Positions 7,704 through 16,163 of a stretch of 64,000 bases of DNA are shown one piece after another. The number at the start of each line of letters is the position of its first letter. Position 1 is the stretch's first letter. A program made the translations under genes and the position numbers. The notes below the pieces were generated by a model, which saw nothing but the letters and a program-made list of their open reading frames with translations, had not been told where the DNA came from and ran no database searches. This DNA is from Azotosporobacter soli (GTDB taxonomy: Bacteria > Bacillota > Negativicutes > SG130): the NCBI RefSeq assembly GCF_030542965.1, contig NZ_JAUAOA010000009.1, positions 1-64,000 of the forward strand, read 5' to 3'.

Positions 7704-8432
7704 TCACTCCCTTTCTGCCAGGGCAATGGCCTGGCGCAAGTCAAGCGTCCCGGTATAAATAGCCTTACCAACAATCACGCCTTCCACGCCGTTTTTTTCC
7801 GCGTCCTTCACCGCTATAATATCTTCAATGTCACGCACGCCGCCTGACGCGATAACCGGAATTCGCGCTTTTACTGCCAATGCGGCAGTACCCGCTACAT
7901 TTACGCCAGACAGCGTACCATCGCGTCCAATATCCGTATAAATAATGCGCGCCACACCAACATCAGCCATGCGGCAAGCCAATTCATCCGCTTTAATATC
8001 TCCAGACTTGCCCCATCCGTCCACCGCGACGATGCCGCCGCGCGCATCAATGCCGACAACGATTCGTTCTTTATATTTACGGCATAAATTGGCCACCAAC
8101 GCAGGCTGACGCACGGCAACCGATCCGACAATGACCCTGGCAACCCCCATTTCCAATAGTTGCTCAACATCTTGCTCCGTACGGATACCGCCGCCGAGCT
8201 GCACCGGTATCGAGACCCGCAATAAAATATCGGCAATCGCATTTTTATTAACTGGACAGCCGGCCAATGCGCCATCGAGATCCACAACGTGCAAATATTT
8301 TCCACCCTCGCTCTGCCACTTTTCCGCCATAGCAGCGGGGTCATCGCCAAAAATAGTTTCTCGGGCAAAATCACCCTCTGTCAGACGGACGCACTTTCCA
8401 TTTCGAATATCAATTGCCGGATAAATAATCAC
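7704..8432 (-). CDS. hisA: ProFAR isomerase
   Basis: A 242-residue barrel enzyme converting ProFAR to PRFAR. The catalytic Asp8 is in IYPAIDIRNGK and the second Asp near 129 is in VVGIDARGG; phosphate loops LGGGIR and IASGGV are intact. The start is GTG 8432, preceded at 7 bases by GGAGGG; a longer reading from 8462 adds ten residues without support. The gene begins inside the 3' end of hisH (23-base overlap). Confidence 0.96.
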   Translation of the reverse strand: MIIYPAIDIRNGKCVRLTEGDFARETIFGDDPAAMAEKWQSEGGKYLHVVDLDGALAGCPVNKNAIADILLRVSIPVQLGGGIRTEQDVEQLLEMGVARVIVGSVAVRQPALVANLCRKYKERIVVGIDARGGIVAVDGWGKSGDIKADELACRMADVGVARIIYTDIGRDGTLSGVNVAGTAALAVKARIPVIASGGVRDIEDIIAVKDAEKNGVEGVIVGKAIYTGTLDLRQAIALAERE

Positions 8433-9051
8433 CTGATTGCCCTCCTGCCGTCCGCGCAACAAAGTTGCGCAATATCATCAAACCGACCCGCCCTGATTTT
8501 TCCGGATGGAACTGTACCGCCTGAATATTATTTTTCCCTACGGCAGCAGTCACCTCAGAACCATAATCAGCCCATGCAGTGATCAGCTCACGTTGCTCAG
8601 GAACCGCATGATAACTATGCACAAAATAAACATGATTATCTGACGTTAATTTATTGAACAAATACGACGCTGTCGCATAACGCAATGAATTCCACCCCAT
8701 ATGAGGCACCTTCAGATTCGGCGCTGTAATTTTGCGCACCATCCCCTGAAACACACCAAGACCTGGCACGCCTGGATCTTCTTCGCTTCCCTCGAACAAA
8801 AGCTGCAACCCAAGACAAATGCCAAGGAATGGCGTATGGCTTCGACAAACCTCTTGAATCGTCTCCACCAATCGCGCTTTTTGCAAGTTAGCCATGCAAT
8901 CGCCGAATGCGCCCACGCCCGGCAAAATTACGCCTGCAGCATTTTTAATCACCACGGGATCACTGGTCACAATCACTTCAGCGCCTAAGCTAAGCAGAGC
9001 CTTTTCCACGCTATAGAGATTTCCCATTCCATAATCAATAACAGCAATCAT
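8410..9051 (-). CDS. hisH: Imidazole glycerol phosphate synthase, glutamine amidotransferase subunit
   Basis: A 213-residue class I glutaminase that feeds ammonia to HisF. The nucleophile Cys is in GICLGLQLL (near residue 79) and the His/Glu pair in QFHPEKSG near the C-terminus; PGVGAFGDCM is conserved. The true start is ATG 9051 (IAVIDYGMGN follows), served by AAGGAG about 12 bases upstream inside hisB; a frame open to 9168 would add 39 unrelated residues that overlap hisB. Confidence 0.96.
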   Translation of the reverse strand: MIAVIDYGMGNLYSVEKALLSLGAEVIVTSDPVVIKNAAGVILPGVGAFGDCMANLQKARLVETIQEVCRSHTPFLGICLGLQLLFEGSEEDPGVPGLGVFQGMVRKITAPNLKVPHMGWNSLRYATASYLFNKLTSDNHVYFVHSYHAVPEQRELITAWADYGSEVTAAVGKNNIQAVQFHPEKSGRVGLMILRNFVARTAGGQSGDYLSGN

Positions 9052-9055
9052 CGCA

Positions 9056-9646
9056 TCATAGCACTCCTTTCGTCGACATGACGCCTTTAATAGCTGGATC
9101 GATGCGCACCGCTTCACGTAACGCCCGGCCAAACGCTTTGAAGATGGCTTCCACCATGTGGTGCGCATTCTTGCCGCTTTGCAGCCGGATATGCAAAGTT
9201 AATCCGGCCTGTATCGCTAGCGCCCTAAAAAATTCCTCTACCATTTCCAAATCAAATTCACCCAGCCGTATCTGCGGCAATGCGGCGTCAAAAACCAGAA
9301 AGGGGCGACCGCTGATATCGAGAGAAACCATAGCCAACGCTTCATCCATCGGCACCCAAGCCGTTCCATAACGCGTGATTCCCGCCTTATCTCCCAACGC
9401 GATAGCAAGTGCCTGACCAAGTGCGATACCACAGTCTTCCACCGTATGATGACAATCCACTTCCAGATCGCCAATTGCATGAACGGTAAGGTCAAGCAAT
9501 CCGTGTCGGGCAAACAGTTGCAGCATATGATCGAAGAAGCCGATTCCGCTATTGATTTCACCTTGCCCTTCGCCATCGAGCGCAATACAGACTGCTATTT
9601 GCGTCTCACTTGTACTGCGGCTGATTTCACCGCGCCGCGCCGTCAT
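9056..9646 (-). CDS. hisB: Imidazoleglycerol-phosphate dehydratase
   Basis: A 196-residue monofunctional dehydratase converting imidazole glycerol phosphate to imidazole acetol phosphate. It has the duplicated manganese-site motifs FFDHML with DCHHTVEDCG (residues about 38-75) and GKNAHHMVEAIFKA (about 155-170). No phosphatase domain is fused; that step is likely done by the PHP enzyme at 19590-20357. The start overlaps the hisC stop (ATGA). Confidence 0.96.
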   Translation of the reverse strand: MTARRGEISRSTSETQIAVCIALDGEGQGEINSGIGFFDHMLQLFARHGLLDLTVHAIGDLEVDCHHTVEDCGIALGQALAIALGDKAGITRYGTAWVPMDEALAMVSLDISGRPFLVFDAALPQIRLGEFDLEMVEEFFRALAIQAGLTLHIRLQSGKNAHHMVEAIFKAFGRALREAVRIDPAIKGVMSTKGVL

Positions 9647-10701
9647 AACTGACCACCTGCTATTTTGCGCATTGCCGTCAAAAAGGCATCGTTCTCAATA
9701 GGCGTTCCTACTGTAACCCGCAGGCAATTAGTCAGTACGCCAGTACCCATAGCTCGGACAGCGATTTGCGCCGCCGCCAAATTTTCCAAACAAATTTTAT
9801 GCGCAGCGACTTTCAAGAGCAGAAAGTTCGTTTGCGACGGATACACCTCTATGCCCGGCAGCTCTTTTAACGCATCGGCCATGCGTTTTCGTTCGACAAC
9901 AATTTGTCGGATAGTCGCTTCAAATTGATCACGCATCAGCCAAACCGTCTCTGCAGCAATTTGCGTGATCGCATTGACATGATACGGCATTAGCACCTTT
10001 TCCAACAAGCGCACCACTTCCGGATTTCCCATCAGATACCCCGCACGCGTAGCCGCCAATCCATAAGCTTTCGAAAAAGTTCGCGTTATAATCAGATTTT
10101 CATACTCTCCCAGCAACTTTATGGAACTTTTCCCGTAAAACTCATAATAAGCTTCATCAACAACAACCGGACAGGAAACCTGCGTCAAAATATATTCGAT
10201 ATCCTCCTGATCAATCACTGCACCTGTCGGATTATTAGGATTGCAAAGTAACAGCAATTTTGCATCCTCTTTTCGCACCGCAGCGACAACAGCATCCCTG
10301 TCAAAAACTTCTTCCAACGCCAATGGAATCGACAAAGCCTTACTGCCTGTGACCTGCGCATAAATTCCATACATGGAAAAAGACGGCGTGGGAAACGCGA
10401 TGCTGCGACCAGGACCGCCAAAGAGCTGACAGAGCGCCAGTAACAGTTCACTTGAACCATTACCGATCGCTACTTGTTGCCAGGTCAAGCCCAGACCTTC
10501 AGCAAGCGCCACGCGCAAGTCGCGCCCTTCTATATCCGGATAACGATTGAACGCCAAATAGTCCATACGCTCTAAAATACGCTCCCTCACTAGCGGCGGC
10601 AGATTGCACGGACTTTCATTCGCATCCAGCTTAATATCCCAGTCGGCCTCATCCACACTATAAGGCTTCAGTTTTTCTAGATTTGGACAATAATCAAACA
10701 T
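9643..10701 (-). CDS. hisC: Histidinol-phosphate aminotransferase
   Basis: A 352-residue fold-type I PLP aminotransferase. The PLP lysine is in TRTFSKAYGLAATRAG (near residue 209); upstream are NPNNPTG and the Asp-Ala-Tyr motif VVDEAYYEF. It transfers the amino group of glutamate to imidazole acetol phosphate. The start overlaps the hisD stop by 8 bases. Confidence 0.96.
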   Translation of the reverse strand: MFDYCPNLEKLKPYSVDEADWDIKLDANESPCNLPPLVRERILERMDYLAFNRYPDIEGRDLRVALAEGLGLTWQQVAIGNGSSELLLALCQLFGGPGRSIAFPTPSFSMYGIYAQVTGSKALSIPLALEEVFDRDAVVAAVRKEDAKLLLLCNPNNPTGAVIDQEDIEYILTQVSCPVVVDEAYYEFYGKSSIKLLGEYENLIITRTFSKAYGLAATRAGYLMGNPEVVRLLEKVLMPYHVNAITQIAAETVWLMRDQFEATIRQIVVERKRMADALKELPGIEVYPSQTNFLLLKVAAHKICLENLAAAQIAVRAMGTGVLTNCLRVTVGTPIENDAFLTAMRKIAGGQL

Positions 10702-12043
10702 CTCTTTCCCTCCTTACTCTGACTGCATTCGCATGCGCAGTCAGCCCTTCCGCTTCCGCAAGTCGAATAATATCATCACTGACTTCAGCTAGCGCCGCTT
10801 GCGTATACGCGATAATGCTTGTTTTTTTCATGAACGTTTCTACATTGAGAACCGAATAAAAGCGAGCCGTCCCGCCCGTAGGCAGAACATGATTCGGTCC
10901 AGCCCAATAATCCCCCAGCGGTTCCGGCGAATAGGGGCCAAGAAATACCGCACCGGCATTCTTAACGGCACTCAGCTGACTCCATGGATCTGCAACCAGT
11001 ATCTCCAGATGTTCTGGAGCTGCCAAATTTGCCAGTTCCATTGCTTCTTCAATATTATCGACCACCAACACCAAACCATTGTTTTCCAATGACTGCTTGG
11101 CCATTTCTTTACGCGGCAGCAACTCTAACTGGCGTTCGAGCTCCAGCAAAACCTCTTTAGCCAAACGCAGACTATCCGTAATCAGTATGCTGCCTGCCAA
11201 TACGTCATGTTCTGCCTGACTCAGTAAATCAGCAGCCACATAACAAGCATCCGCACTATCATCGGCAACGATTAATATTTCACTCGGACCGGCAAGCATG
11301 TCAATATCACAATGTCCATACACCGCTTTTTTTGCCAATGTCACGAATAGATTTCCGGGACCGGTTATTTTATCAACGCGCGGTACGCTTTCCGTCCCAA
11401 AGGCCAGTGCCGCAATCGCCTGCGCACCGCCCATCTTGAAAATCCGATCTACACCGGACTCCTTTGCGGCAATCAATACATAATCATTGATCTTTCCCCC
11501 AGGTCCGGGCGGCACCGCCATAATGATCTCCTCAACACCGGCAACCATTGCCGGTATCGCATTCATGATGACTGAGGACGGATAAGAAGCCGTTCCACCG
11601 GGAACATAAATGCCAACGCGACCAATCGGACTCACCTTTTGCCCGAGCATCGCTCCTTTTTCCCGCTCCGTCAACCAGCTCTTGGGGCGCTGTTCCTCAT
11701 GAAAGCGCTTCACATTAGCAATTGCTTTACGCAAAGAAGCGATCACCTTTGGGTCTGCCTTTTCATAGGCATCTGCAACTTCACTCTCGCTGACCCGCCA
11801 ATCGGATGTCGCAAACGTTATGCCGTCGATGCGTTCGGTAAAGGACAGTACCGCCGCGTCCCCACCGCATCTGACTTCGCTTACGATTCGCTCCACCGCT
11901 TGAACTGCTGTTAACGATTCACCGAAAAGCGACTGTAATTTATCCTGCGCTTTTTTCCCTAGACGAACTTCATCAAATGCCGGCTTTGCCAGCAGCGCTT
12001 CGAGTTTCGTTCGCTCAAATTCACACGTTTTATATAATTTCAT
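10694..12043 (-). CDS. hisD: Histidinol dehydrogenase
   Basis: A 449-residue zinc enzyme carrying out the last two NAD-dependent oxidations to histidine. Diagnostic segments are [35 protein letters not shown] and AAPEHLEIL (catalytic Glu-His near residue 343), then [21 protein letters not shown] split over the C-terminal third. The start codon overlaps the hisG stop (ATGA). Confidence 0.97.
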   Translation of the reverse strand: MKLYKTCEFERTKLEALLAKPAFDEVRLGKKAQDKLQSLFGESLTAVQAVERIVSEVRCGGDAAVLSFTERIDGITFATSDWRVSESEVADAYEKADPKVIASLRKAIANVKRFHEEQRPKSWLTEREKGAMLGQKVSPIGRVGIYVPGGTASYPSSVIMNAIPAMVAGVEEIIMAVPPGPGGKINDYVLIAAKESGVDRIFKMGGAQAIAALAFGTESVPRVDKITGPGNLFVTLAKKAVYGHCDIDMLAGPSEILIVADDSADACYVAADLLSQAEHDVLAGSILITDSLRLAKEVLLELERQLELLPRKEMAKQSLENNGLVLVVDNIEEAMELANLAAPEHLEILVADPWSQLSAVKNAGAVFLGPYSPEPLGDYWAGPNHVLPTGGTARFYSVLNVETFMKKTSIIAYTQAALAEVSDDIIRLAEAEGLTAHANAVRVRRERDV

Positions 12044-12705
12044 GCTTCTCCGACTCCTTCACTCAACGCCTTCACTGCGCTGACCAATGCGTGAATCCGT
12101 TCAAATTTCATTTTGAAGCTCACACGATTCGCTACCAGACGGGCCGTCGCCGTATGAATCTGCGCAATCTCGGTCAAATGATTTTCTTTCAGTGTACGAC
12201 CGGTTTCCACGATATCTACGATTAACTCTGCCAGACCGACCATCGGCGCGAGTTCTATCGAACCATTCAGTCTGATAATTTCCATCTGTATTCCATGGGA
12301 ATGAAAAAAAGCCTCCGCAATTTTCGGATACTTCGTCGCCACACGCATATGTGCATAATCACTCAATTTAGGCTGACGCATTGCTTCGGGAACGGCTACC
12401 ATTAATCGGCACAAGCCGAGTTTAAGATCGGCTAATTCATAAACGTCACGTTCTTCTTCCAAGAGTACATCTTTACCGATGATGCCGATATCAGCGGCGC
12501 CGTATTCGACATACGTCGGCAGATCCGCCGTTTTCGTGATGATGAAGCGCAGTTTTGCTTCCTCATTCGTAATAATCAACTTACGCGAGCTTTCTGAAAC
12601 ACTGTCCGCACGGTAACCGGCTTTGGCCAGTAAGTCCACCGACGGCTTGAACAGTTTGCCTTTCGGCAGCGCAATCGTCAGGTATTCCATATCGACAGAA
12701 GTCAT
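12040..12705 (-). CDS. hisG: ATP phosphoribosyltransferase catalytic subunit, short form
   Basis: First and committed enzyme of histidine synthesis. At 221 residues it is the short HisG form that lacks the C-terminal regulatory domain and needs HisZ (here at 14320-15519) for activity and feedback control. Typical segments are LTIALPKGKLF near the N-terminus, the PRPP-site stretch ELIVDIVETGRTLKEN near 165-180, and DIGIIGKD. ATG 12705 is chosen because GGATGGGG ends 7 bases upstream. It is first in the operon hisGDCBHAF(IE). Confidence 0.95.
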   Translation of the reverse strand: MTSVDMEYLTIALPKGKLFKPSVDLLAKAGYRADSVSESSRKLIITNEEAKLRFIITKTADLPTYVEYGAADIGIIGKDVLLEEERDVYELADLKLGLCRLMVAVPEAMRQPKLSDYAHMRVATKYPKIAEAFFHSHGIQMEIIRLNGSIELAPMVGLAELIVDIVETGRTLKENHLTEIAQIHTATARLVANRVSFKMKFERIHALVSAVKALSEGVGEA

Positions 12706-12739
12706 ATCCAATCCCCATCCTTTAGTTATTTAAAGCGAT

Positions 12740-12749
12740 AACATGTTAA
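12740..12749. promoter_or_regulatory. Candidate operator at the his start site
   Basis: A perfect 10-bp palindrome, TAACATGTTA, lies immediately downstream of the -10 box and spans the predicted transcription start. A repressor here would block initiation. The TrpR-like HisR encoded at 15536-15847 is the obvious candidate; this link is inferred from position, not from a known motif. Confidence 0.4.
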
Positions 12750-12750
12750 T

Positions 12751-12779
12751 ATACTATCATTTGCTTTTCAGCTTGTCAA
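12751..12779 (-). promoter_or_regulatory. Promoter of the his operon
   Basis: Minus-strand TTGACA (12779-12774), 17-base spacer, TAGTAT (12756-12751). The predicted start near 12744 gives a leader of about 40 bases, too short for a T-box or leader-peptide attenuator, which points to control by a DNA-binding repressor. Confidence 0.75.
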
Positions 12780-12855
12780 TTGCCGCAGGTAGGAAAAACA
12801 GAACTGATGTAGAATTCATTCTCTTATAGCAATCTAAAAAGGGGAGATGCCAATA

Positions 12856-13806
12856 ATGGCTGCACTGACAATACTAATTTTAAATAAACTATCCGCGCGC
12901 CACCGCGAAGTGCTCGAACGCACAGCGCCTGACTGCCGCATACTAAGCTGCGAATGGGAAGACGCTGCAAAATATCTTCCTGAAGCCGATATCCTCGTCG
13001 CCTGGGGATGGATGGATATCCAACCAATGCTAAAAAACGGGCATCAATTGAAATGGATTCATGCACTTAGCGCTGGAGTCGAAAATCTCTTGGCTCCAGT
13101 ACAGGAAGACAACAGTATTTTATTGACCAACTCAAAAGGAATTCACGGCATTCCCGTTTCAGAGCATGTACTCTCGCTGATGCTCGCCTTCACACGTGGC
13201 CTTAATATTTTTATCCGCAATCAGGAACAACATCTTTGGCAGCGGTCCCCAGTAGATGAGTTGCATGATAAAACCATTGCCATCGTAGGCTTAGGCAGCA
13301 TCGGCCGCGAACTCGCCAAAAAAGCAAAATGTTTTAGCATGCACGTCATCGCAACAAAGCAGACACAAACGCGTGAACTTTTTGTCGATCGTTTGTATCC
13401 GCCTGAACAGCTCGATGAAATGCTAGCCGAAGCTGACTTCGTAGTTGCGTCATTGCCTCTATTGCCGGAAACAAACCGACTCTTCTCTTTGTCACGCTTT
13501 CAAAAGATGAAGTCATCGGCTTATTTTATTAATATTTCCCGCGGATCAATCGTCAATGAAAATGATCTTATAACGGCATTGCAAGACGGAGTGATCAAAG
13601 GCGCCGCACTTGACGTTTTCGAGGAAGAACCGCTCGTCGAAACCTCACCGCTTTGGGAAATGTCTAACGTTATCATTACGCCGCATTTGGCCGCCTTATC
13701 GCCTAACTATATGGAGCGCGCGGTTAAGCTTTTGGGCGAAAACCTGGAGCGTTACCTCGACGGAAAAGAACTCGTCAATCTTATCGATAGCAAGAAAGGC
13801 TATTAG
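12856..13806 (+). CDS. D-isomer-specific 2-hydroxyacid dehydrogenase
   Basis: A 316-residue NAD-dependent dehydrogenase. The Rossmann motif GLGSIG is near residue 150. The catalytic triad is visible as Arg in NISRGSIVNE, Glu in DVFEEEPL and His in TPHLAALS. It reduces or oxidises a small D-2-hydroxyacid; the substrate cannot be told from sequence. ATG 12856 is chosen because GGGGAG lies 9 bases upstream; the in-frame ATG 12847 touches that SD. It is divergent from hisG and converges on the HD gene with a 4-base 3' overlap. Confidence 0.9.
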   Translation: MAALTILILNKLSARHREVLERTAPDCRILSCEWEDAAKYLPEADILVAWGWMDIQPMLKNGHQLKWIHALSAGVENLLAPVQEDNSILLTNSKGIHGIPVSEHVLSLMLAFTRGLNIFIRNQEQHLWQRSPVDELHDKTIAIVGLGSIGRELAKKAKCFSMHVIATKQTQTRELFVDRLYPPEQLDEMLAEADFVVASLPLLPETNRLFSLSRFQKMKSSAYFINISRGSIVNENDLITALQDGVIKGAALDVFEEEPLVETSPLWEMSNVIITPHLAALSPNYMERAVKLLGENLERYLDGKELVNLIDSKKGY

Positions 13807-14330
13807 TTCAAGCTGTCCGCTTGACGCAACAGGGCAAGCTCCGGTGGTTCATCTTTCACCGGAGCTTTGTGATGCCTGGAAACAATTTCGATTACATCGC
13901 TTTCCGTGCCGATTTCCCGCAAGAATATCGCACTGCGTTTGGGGTGATTAAAATAAATATAAACGGCATGCCTTACGTTATCTATTTTTCCGCCACGGCC
14001 TTCTTTCGCCCAGCTCATAGCTGCTTTAGGCATCGCCGCATGCAATAAGACGGCTATAATTTTATCCCATGTACTGACGTCACCGTTTTGCCGTCCCACA
14101 TCATGCAATAGGGCGCAACGAACCAAAAGCTGAACATCGAGGTTCTCTTTTCCAGCTGCCAGGCGAATCGCCGTATAAGCCACATTGAGTACATGTCTTT
14201 GGTCCGGCAGACTCATTCCCCAAAAGAGCCGTTGCTCAGCTTCGCGCAATTTTTCCTGCACAAAGCTCCGTTCCTCCTGCATTATGCGTGCATTCAAAGC
14301 CGACCAGACCTGCTTTACCCTATTCAGCAT
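13803..14330 (-). CDS. HD-domain phosphohydrolase-like protein
   Basis: A 175-residue soluble protein with an HD-type metal phosphohydrolase core: His in DQRHVLNVAYTA (near residue 45), the His-Asp pair in ALLHDVGRQ (near 75), then HAVYIYFNHPKRS and VIEIVSRHH. Such domains hydrolyse nucleotides or phosphate esters; the substrate is unknown. It begins 11 bases inside the hisZ 3' end and is probably the third gene of a hisR-hisZ-HD operon. No link to histidine chemistry is evident apart from this coupling. Confidence 0.8.
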   Translation of the reverse strand: MLNRVKQVWSALNARIMQEERSFVQEKLREAEQRLFWGMSLPDQRHVLNVAYTAIRLAAGKENLDVQLLVRCALLHDVGRQNGDVSTWDKIIAVLLHAAMPKAAMSWAKEGRGGKIDNVRHAVYIYFNHPKRSAIFLREIGTESDVIEIVSRHHKAPVKDEPPELALLRQADSLN

Positions 14331-15519
14331 TTACATATACCAATCTGCGGCGTCCCTTTTCTTGTTGCGTCCATTTTGCATCTTCTTTTAACTGCGGGCG
14401 CATCGCAACTTCCACCTGATTGCCAGCCTGCCGAAGCTGCATTGCTTTTTTTAAGGCCTCTGCCAAGCAATCCGGCGCCCAGGCAAGATAAATATCGTCT
14501 TGAACGCTTAAAATGTTCGCCCCCTGTTTTTCCAACGCCAGCATGATCCTTTCAACGCCGAGGGCAAACCCAGTCGCTGGACACTCGGTGCCAAACGCCT
14601 CGAGCATCCTATCATAACGCCCGCCGCCGCACACTGGAAAACCAAGACCCGGAGTATATCCTTCAAACACCATACCTGTGTAATAGTCGAGATCCCTAGT
14701 AAGACCAAGATCAAAATTCACATAGTTTGCCACCTCATAATGAGTTAGCAGCTCATGAATTTCCCTTAGATTTTCTAACGCCTGCCGACAGATCGGATTC
14801 GATGTTAATTTGCCCGCTTTTGATAAAACCTCTGCGCCCCCATGCAAAAGAGGTAATTCCAACAACGCCGTTTTTTCATTTGAAGAAAGCGTAGATTCAT
14901 TTAAACAAAGCTCGAGATCGACTAAGTTACGTCCGACAACGGCCCGCTTAAGGCGTTTCGACAAATCGCCCAACGAATCAATCGGATCCATGAGTCCATT
15001 AATAAAGTCAACCTGACCTAAGCTAAATTGAAAATTTTTCAAACCGGCTGAACGCAGACTTTCTACTGCCAGCGCAATAACTTCAGCATCCGCAGTACTG
15101 TCCGACACGCCAAGAACTTCGATTCCACCTTGATAGAATTCGCACTGCCGTCCTGTCTGCGCCTCTTCTTGGCGAAACACGTTCGTCAAATAAAATAATT
15201 TTAACGGCGGCTCCGCCTCTTTAAGGCGTGTAGCAGCCACCCTGGCAATCGGCGTCGTCATGTCATGTCGCAGAGCAACCAAGCGATTGTGCTGATCAAA
15301 AAACTTGAAGACCTGTCCTTGCGACTGCCCGCCATTGCCGACTTCCAGCGTTTCTAAATACTCAAAGGTCGGCGTCACCACTTCATCATAACCCCATTGC
15401 GCAAACAGTGTCGCTAAATCGGCTTCCACTCTCCGTTTTTCGGCAGCTTCTCTAGGCAAAAAATCTTTCGTCCCATAGGGAATTCTAGGCACAAAATCGA
15501 GTTGTATTGCTGCTTTCAA
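14320..15519 (-). CDS. hisZ: ATP phosphoribosyltransferase regulatory subunit
   Basis: A 399-residue paralogue of class II histidyl-tRNA synthetase that forms the hetero-octamer with short HisG and mediates histidine feedback. It keeps PYGTKDFLPREA, ALRHDMTTPIAR and LTRDLDYYTGMVFEGY (HisRS motif-like) but lacks the HisRS anticodon-binding domain. The likely start is TTG 15519: GAGG lies 8 bases upstream, directly after the hisR stop. The ORF also extends to an ATG at 15564 inside hisR, without an SD. Confidence 0.93.
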   Translation of the reverse strand: MKAAIQLDFVPRIPYGTKDFLPREAAEKRRVEADLATLFAQWGYDEVVTPTFEYLETLEVGNGGQSQGQVFKFFDQHNRLVALRHDMTTPIARVAATRLKEAEPPLKLFYLTNVFRQEEAQTGRQCEFYQGGIEVLGVSDSTADAEVIALAVESLRSAGLKNFQFSLGQVDFINGLMDPIDSLGDLSKRLKRAVVGRNLVDLELCLNESTLSSNEKTALLELPLLHGGAEVLSKAGKLTSNPICRQALENLREIHELLTHYEVANYVNFDLGLTRDLDYYTGMVFEGYTPGLGFPVCGGGRYDRMLEAFGTECPATGFALGVERIMLALEKQGANILSVQDDIYLAWAPDCLAEALKKAMQLRQAGNQVEVAMRPQLKEDAKWTQQEKGRRRLVYVNAE

Positions 15520-15535
15520 TCTATATTCCTCACTT

Positions 15536-15847
15536 TCAATCTTTATTTTCTGGAAGTTTTGCAATCCGCTCTAAAATCAGCTTATAGCCGTCGGCGCCAT
15601 AGTTCAAGCAGCGCTTGACCCGGCTGATCGTAGCCGTGCTGGCACCAGTACTCTCCACAATATCTTCATAGGTATGTTTCTCCTGCAGCATTTTTGCGAC
15701 CTCTAAACGTTGCGCTAATGCTTTCAGTTCGCTGATTGTTGATATGTCTTCAAAAAACTGATAACATTCTTCGCGACTCTCTAGCTGTAAAATAGCATCA
15801 AACAAGCGGTCTGTACTCTTATCCTGCAACTTAGGATTAACTGTCAT
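15536..15847 (-). CDS. hisR: TrpR-like regulator of histidine genes (YerC/HisR family)
   Basis: A 103-residue all-helical DNA-binding protein of the TrpR-repressor superfamily. The helix-turn-helix is visible around residues 62-85 (YEDIVESTGASTATISRVKRCL). The family is predicted in many Bacillota to control his genes. Its position directly before hisZ fits that role. GGAGGG lies about 8 bases before the ATG, and a near-consensus promoter is at 15887-15915. Confidence 0.85.
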   Translation of the reverse strand: MTVNPKLQDKSTDRLFDAILQLESREECYQFFEDISTISELKALAQRLEVAKMLQEKHTYEDIVESTGASTATISRVKRCLNYGADGYKLILERIAKLPENKD

Positions 15848-15886
15848 AGTCAGCCCTCCACACTCTTTATCACTTTACCTCGTTAA

Positions 15887-15915
15887 ATTATATCATGAAC
15901 TTTTTCCCCTGTAAA
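15887..15915 (-). promoter_or_regulatory. Promoter of hisR-hisZ-HD
   Basis: Minus-strand TTTACA (15915-15910), 17 bases, TATAAT (15892-15887). It is divergent from the met promoter 15 bases away (15930-15958). Confidence 0.75.
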
Positions 15916-15929
15916 ATTAAACTTATCTG

Positions 15930-15958
15930 TTGACATGCAACATCAGTCATGCTAGTAT
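15930..15958 (+). promoter_or_regulatory. Promoter of the met transport operon
   Basis: TTGACA (15930-15935), 17 bases, TAGTAT (15953-15958), starting transcription about 25 bases before the SAM aptamer. Confidence 0.75.
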
Positions 15959-15988
15959 GTGTAAACAAGATCACAATTTCATATTCCA

Positions 15989-16093
15989 CTTCATCTAGAG
16001 CAGCGGAGGGATTGGCCCGATGAACCTGCGGCAACCATCACAATTTGTGAACGGTGCCAATTCCTACAGGCAAATGTCCTGGCAGATGAAGCG
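15989..16093 (+). promoter_or_regulatory. SAM-I (S-box) riboswitch aptamer
   Basis: The leader has the S-box core: CTAGAG followed by GGAGGGA, then TGGCCCGATGAACC and CGGCAACC, a variable hairpin, GGTGCCAATTCC and TGTCCTGGCAGATGAAG. The 5' CTTCATCT and 3' AGATGAAG strands make helix P1. SAM binding should favour the downstream terminator (16111-16133) and switch off methionine uptake. Confidence 0.95.
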
Positions 16094-16110
16094 TCAAGGT
16101 TGTTTTTCCT

Positions 16111-16142
16111 GCCGCTTCACTTTGTGAAGCGGCTTTTATTTT
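16111..16142 (+). terminator. SAM riboswitch terminator
   Basis: Arms 16111-16120 and 16124-16133 (GCCGCTTCAC/GTGAAGCGGC) followed by a T-rich run to about 16146. The left arm region can also pair with the 3' strand of aptamer helix P1 (AGATGAAGCG), the usual antiterminator logic. Confidence 0.9.
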
Positions 16143-16163
16143 TTTTACGAAAGGATGTTTTTT

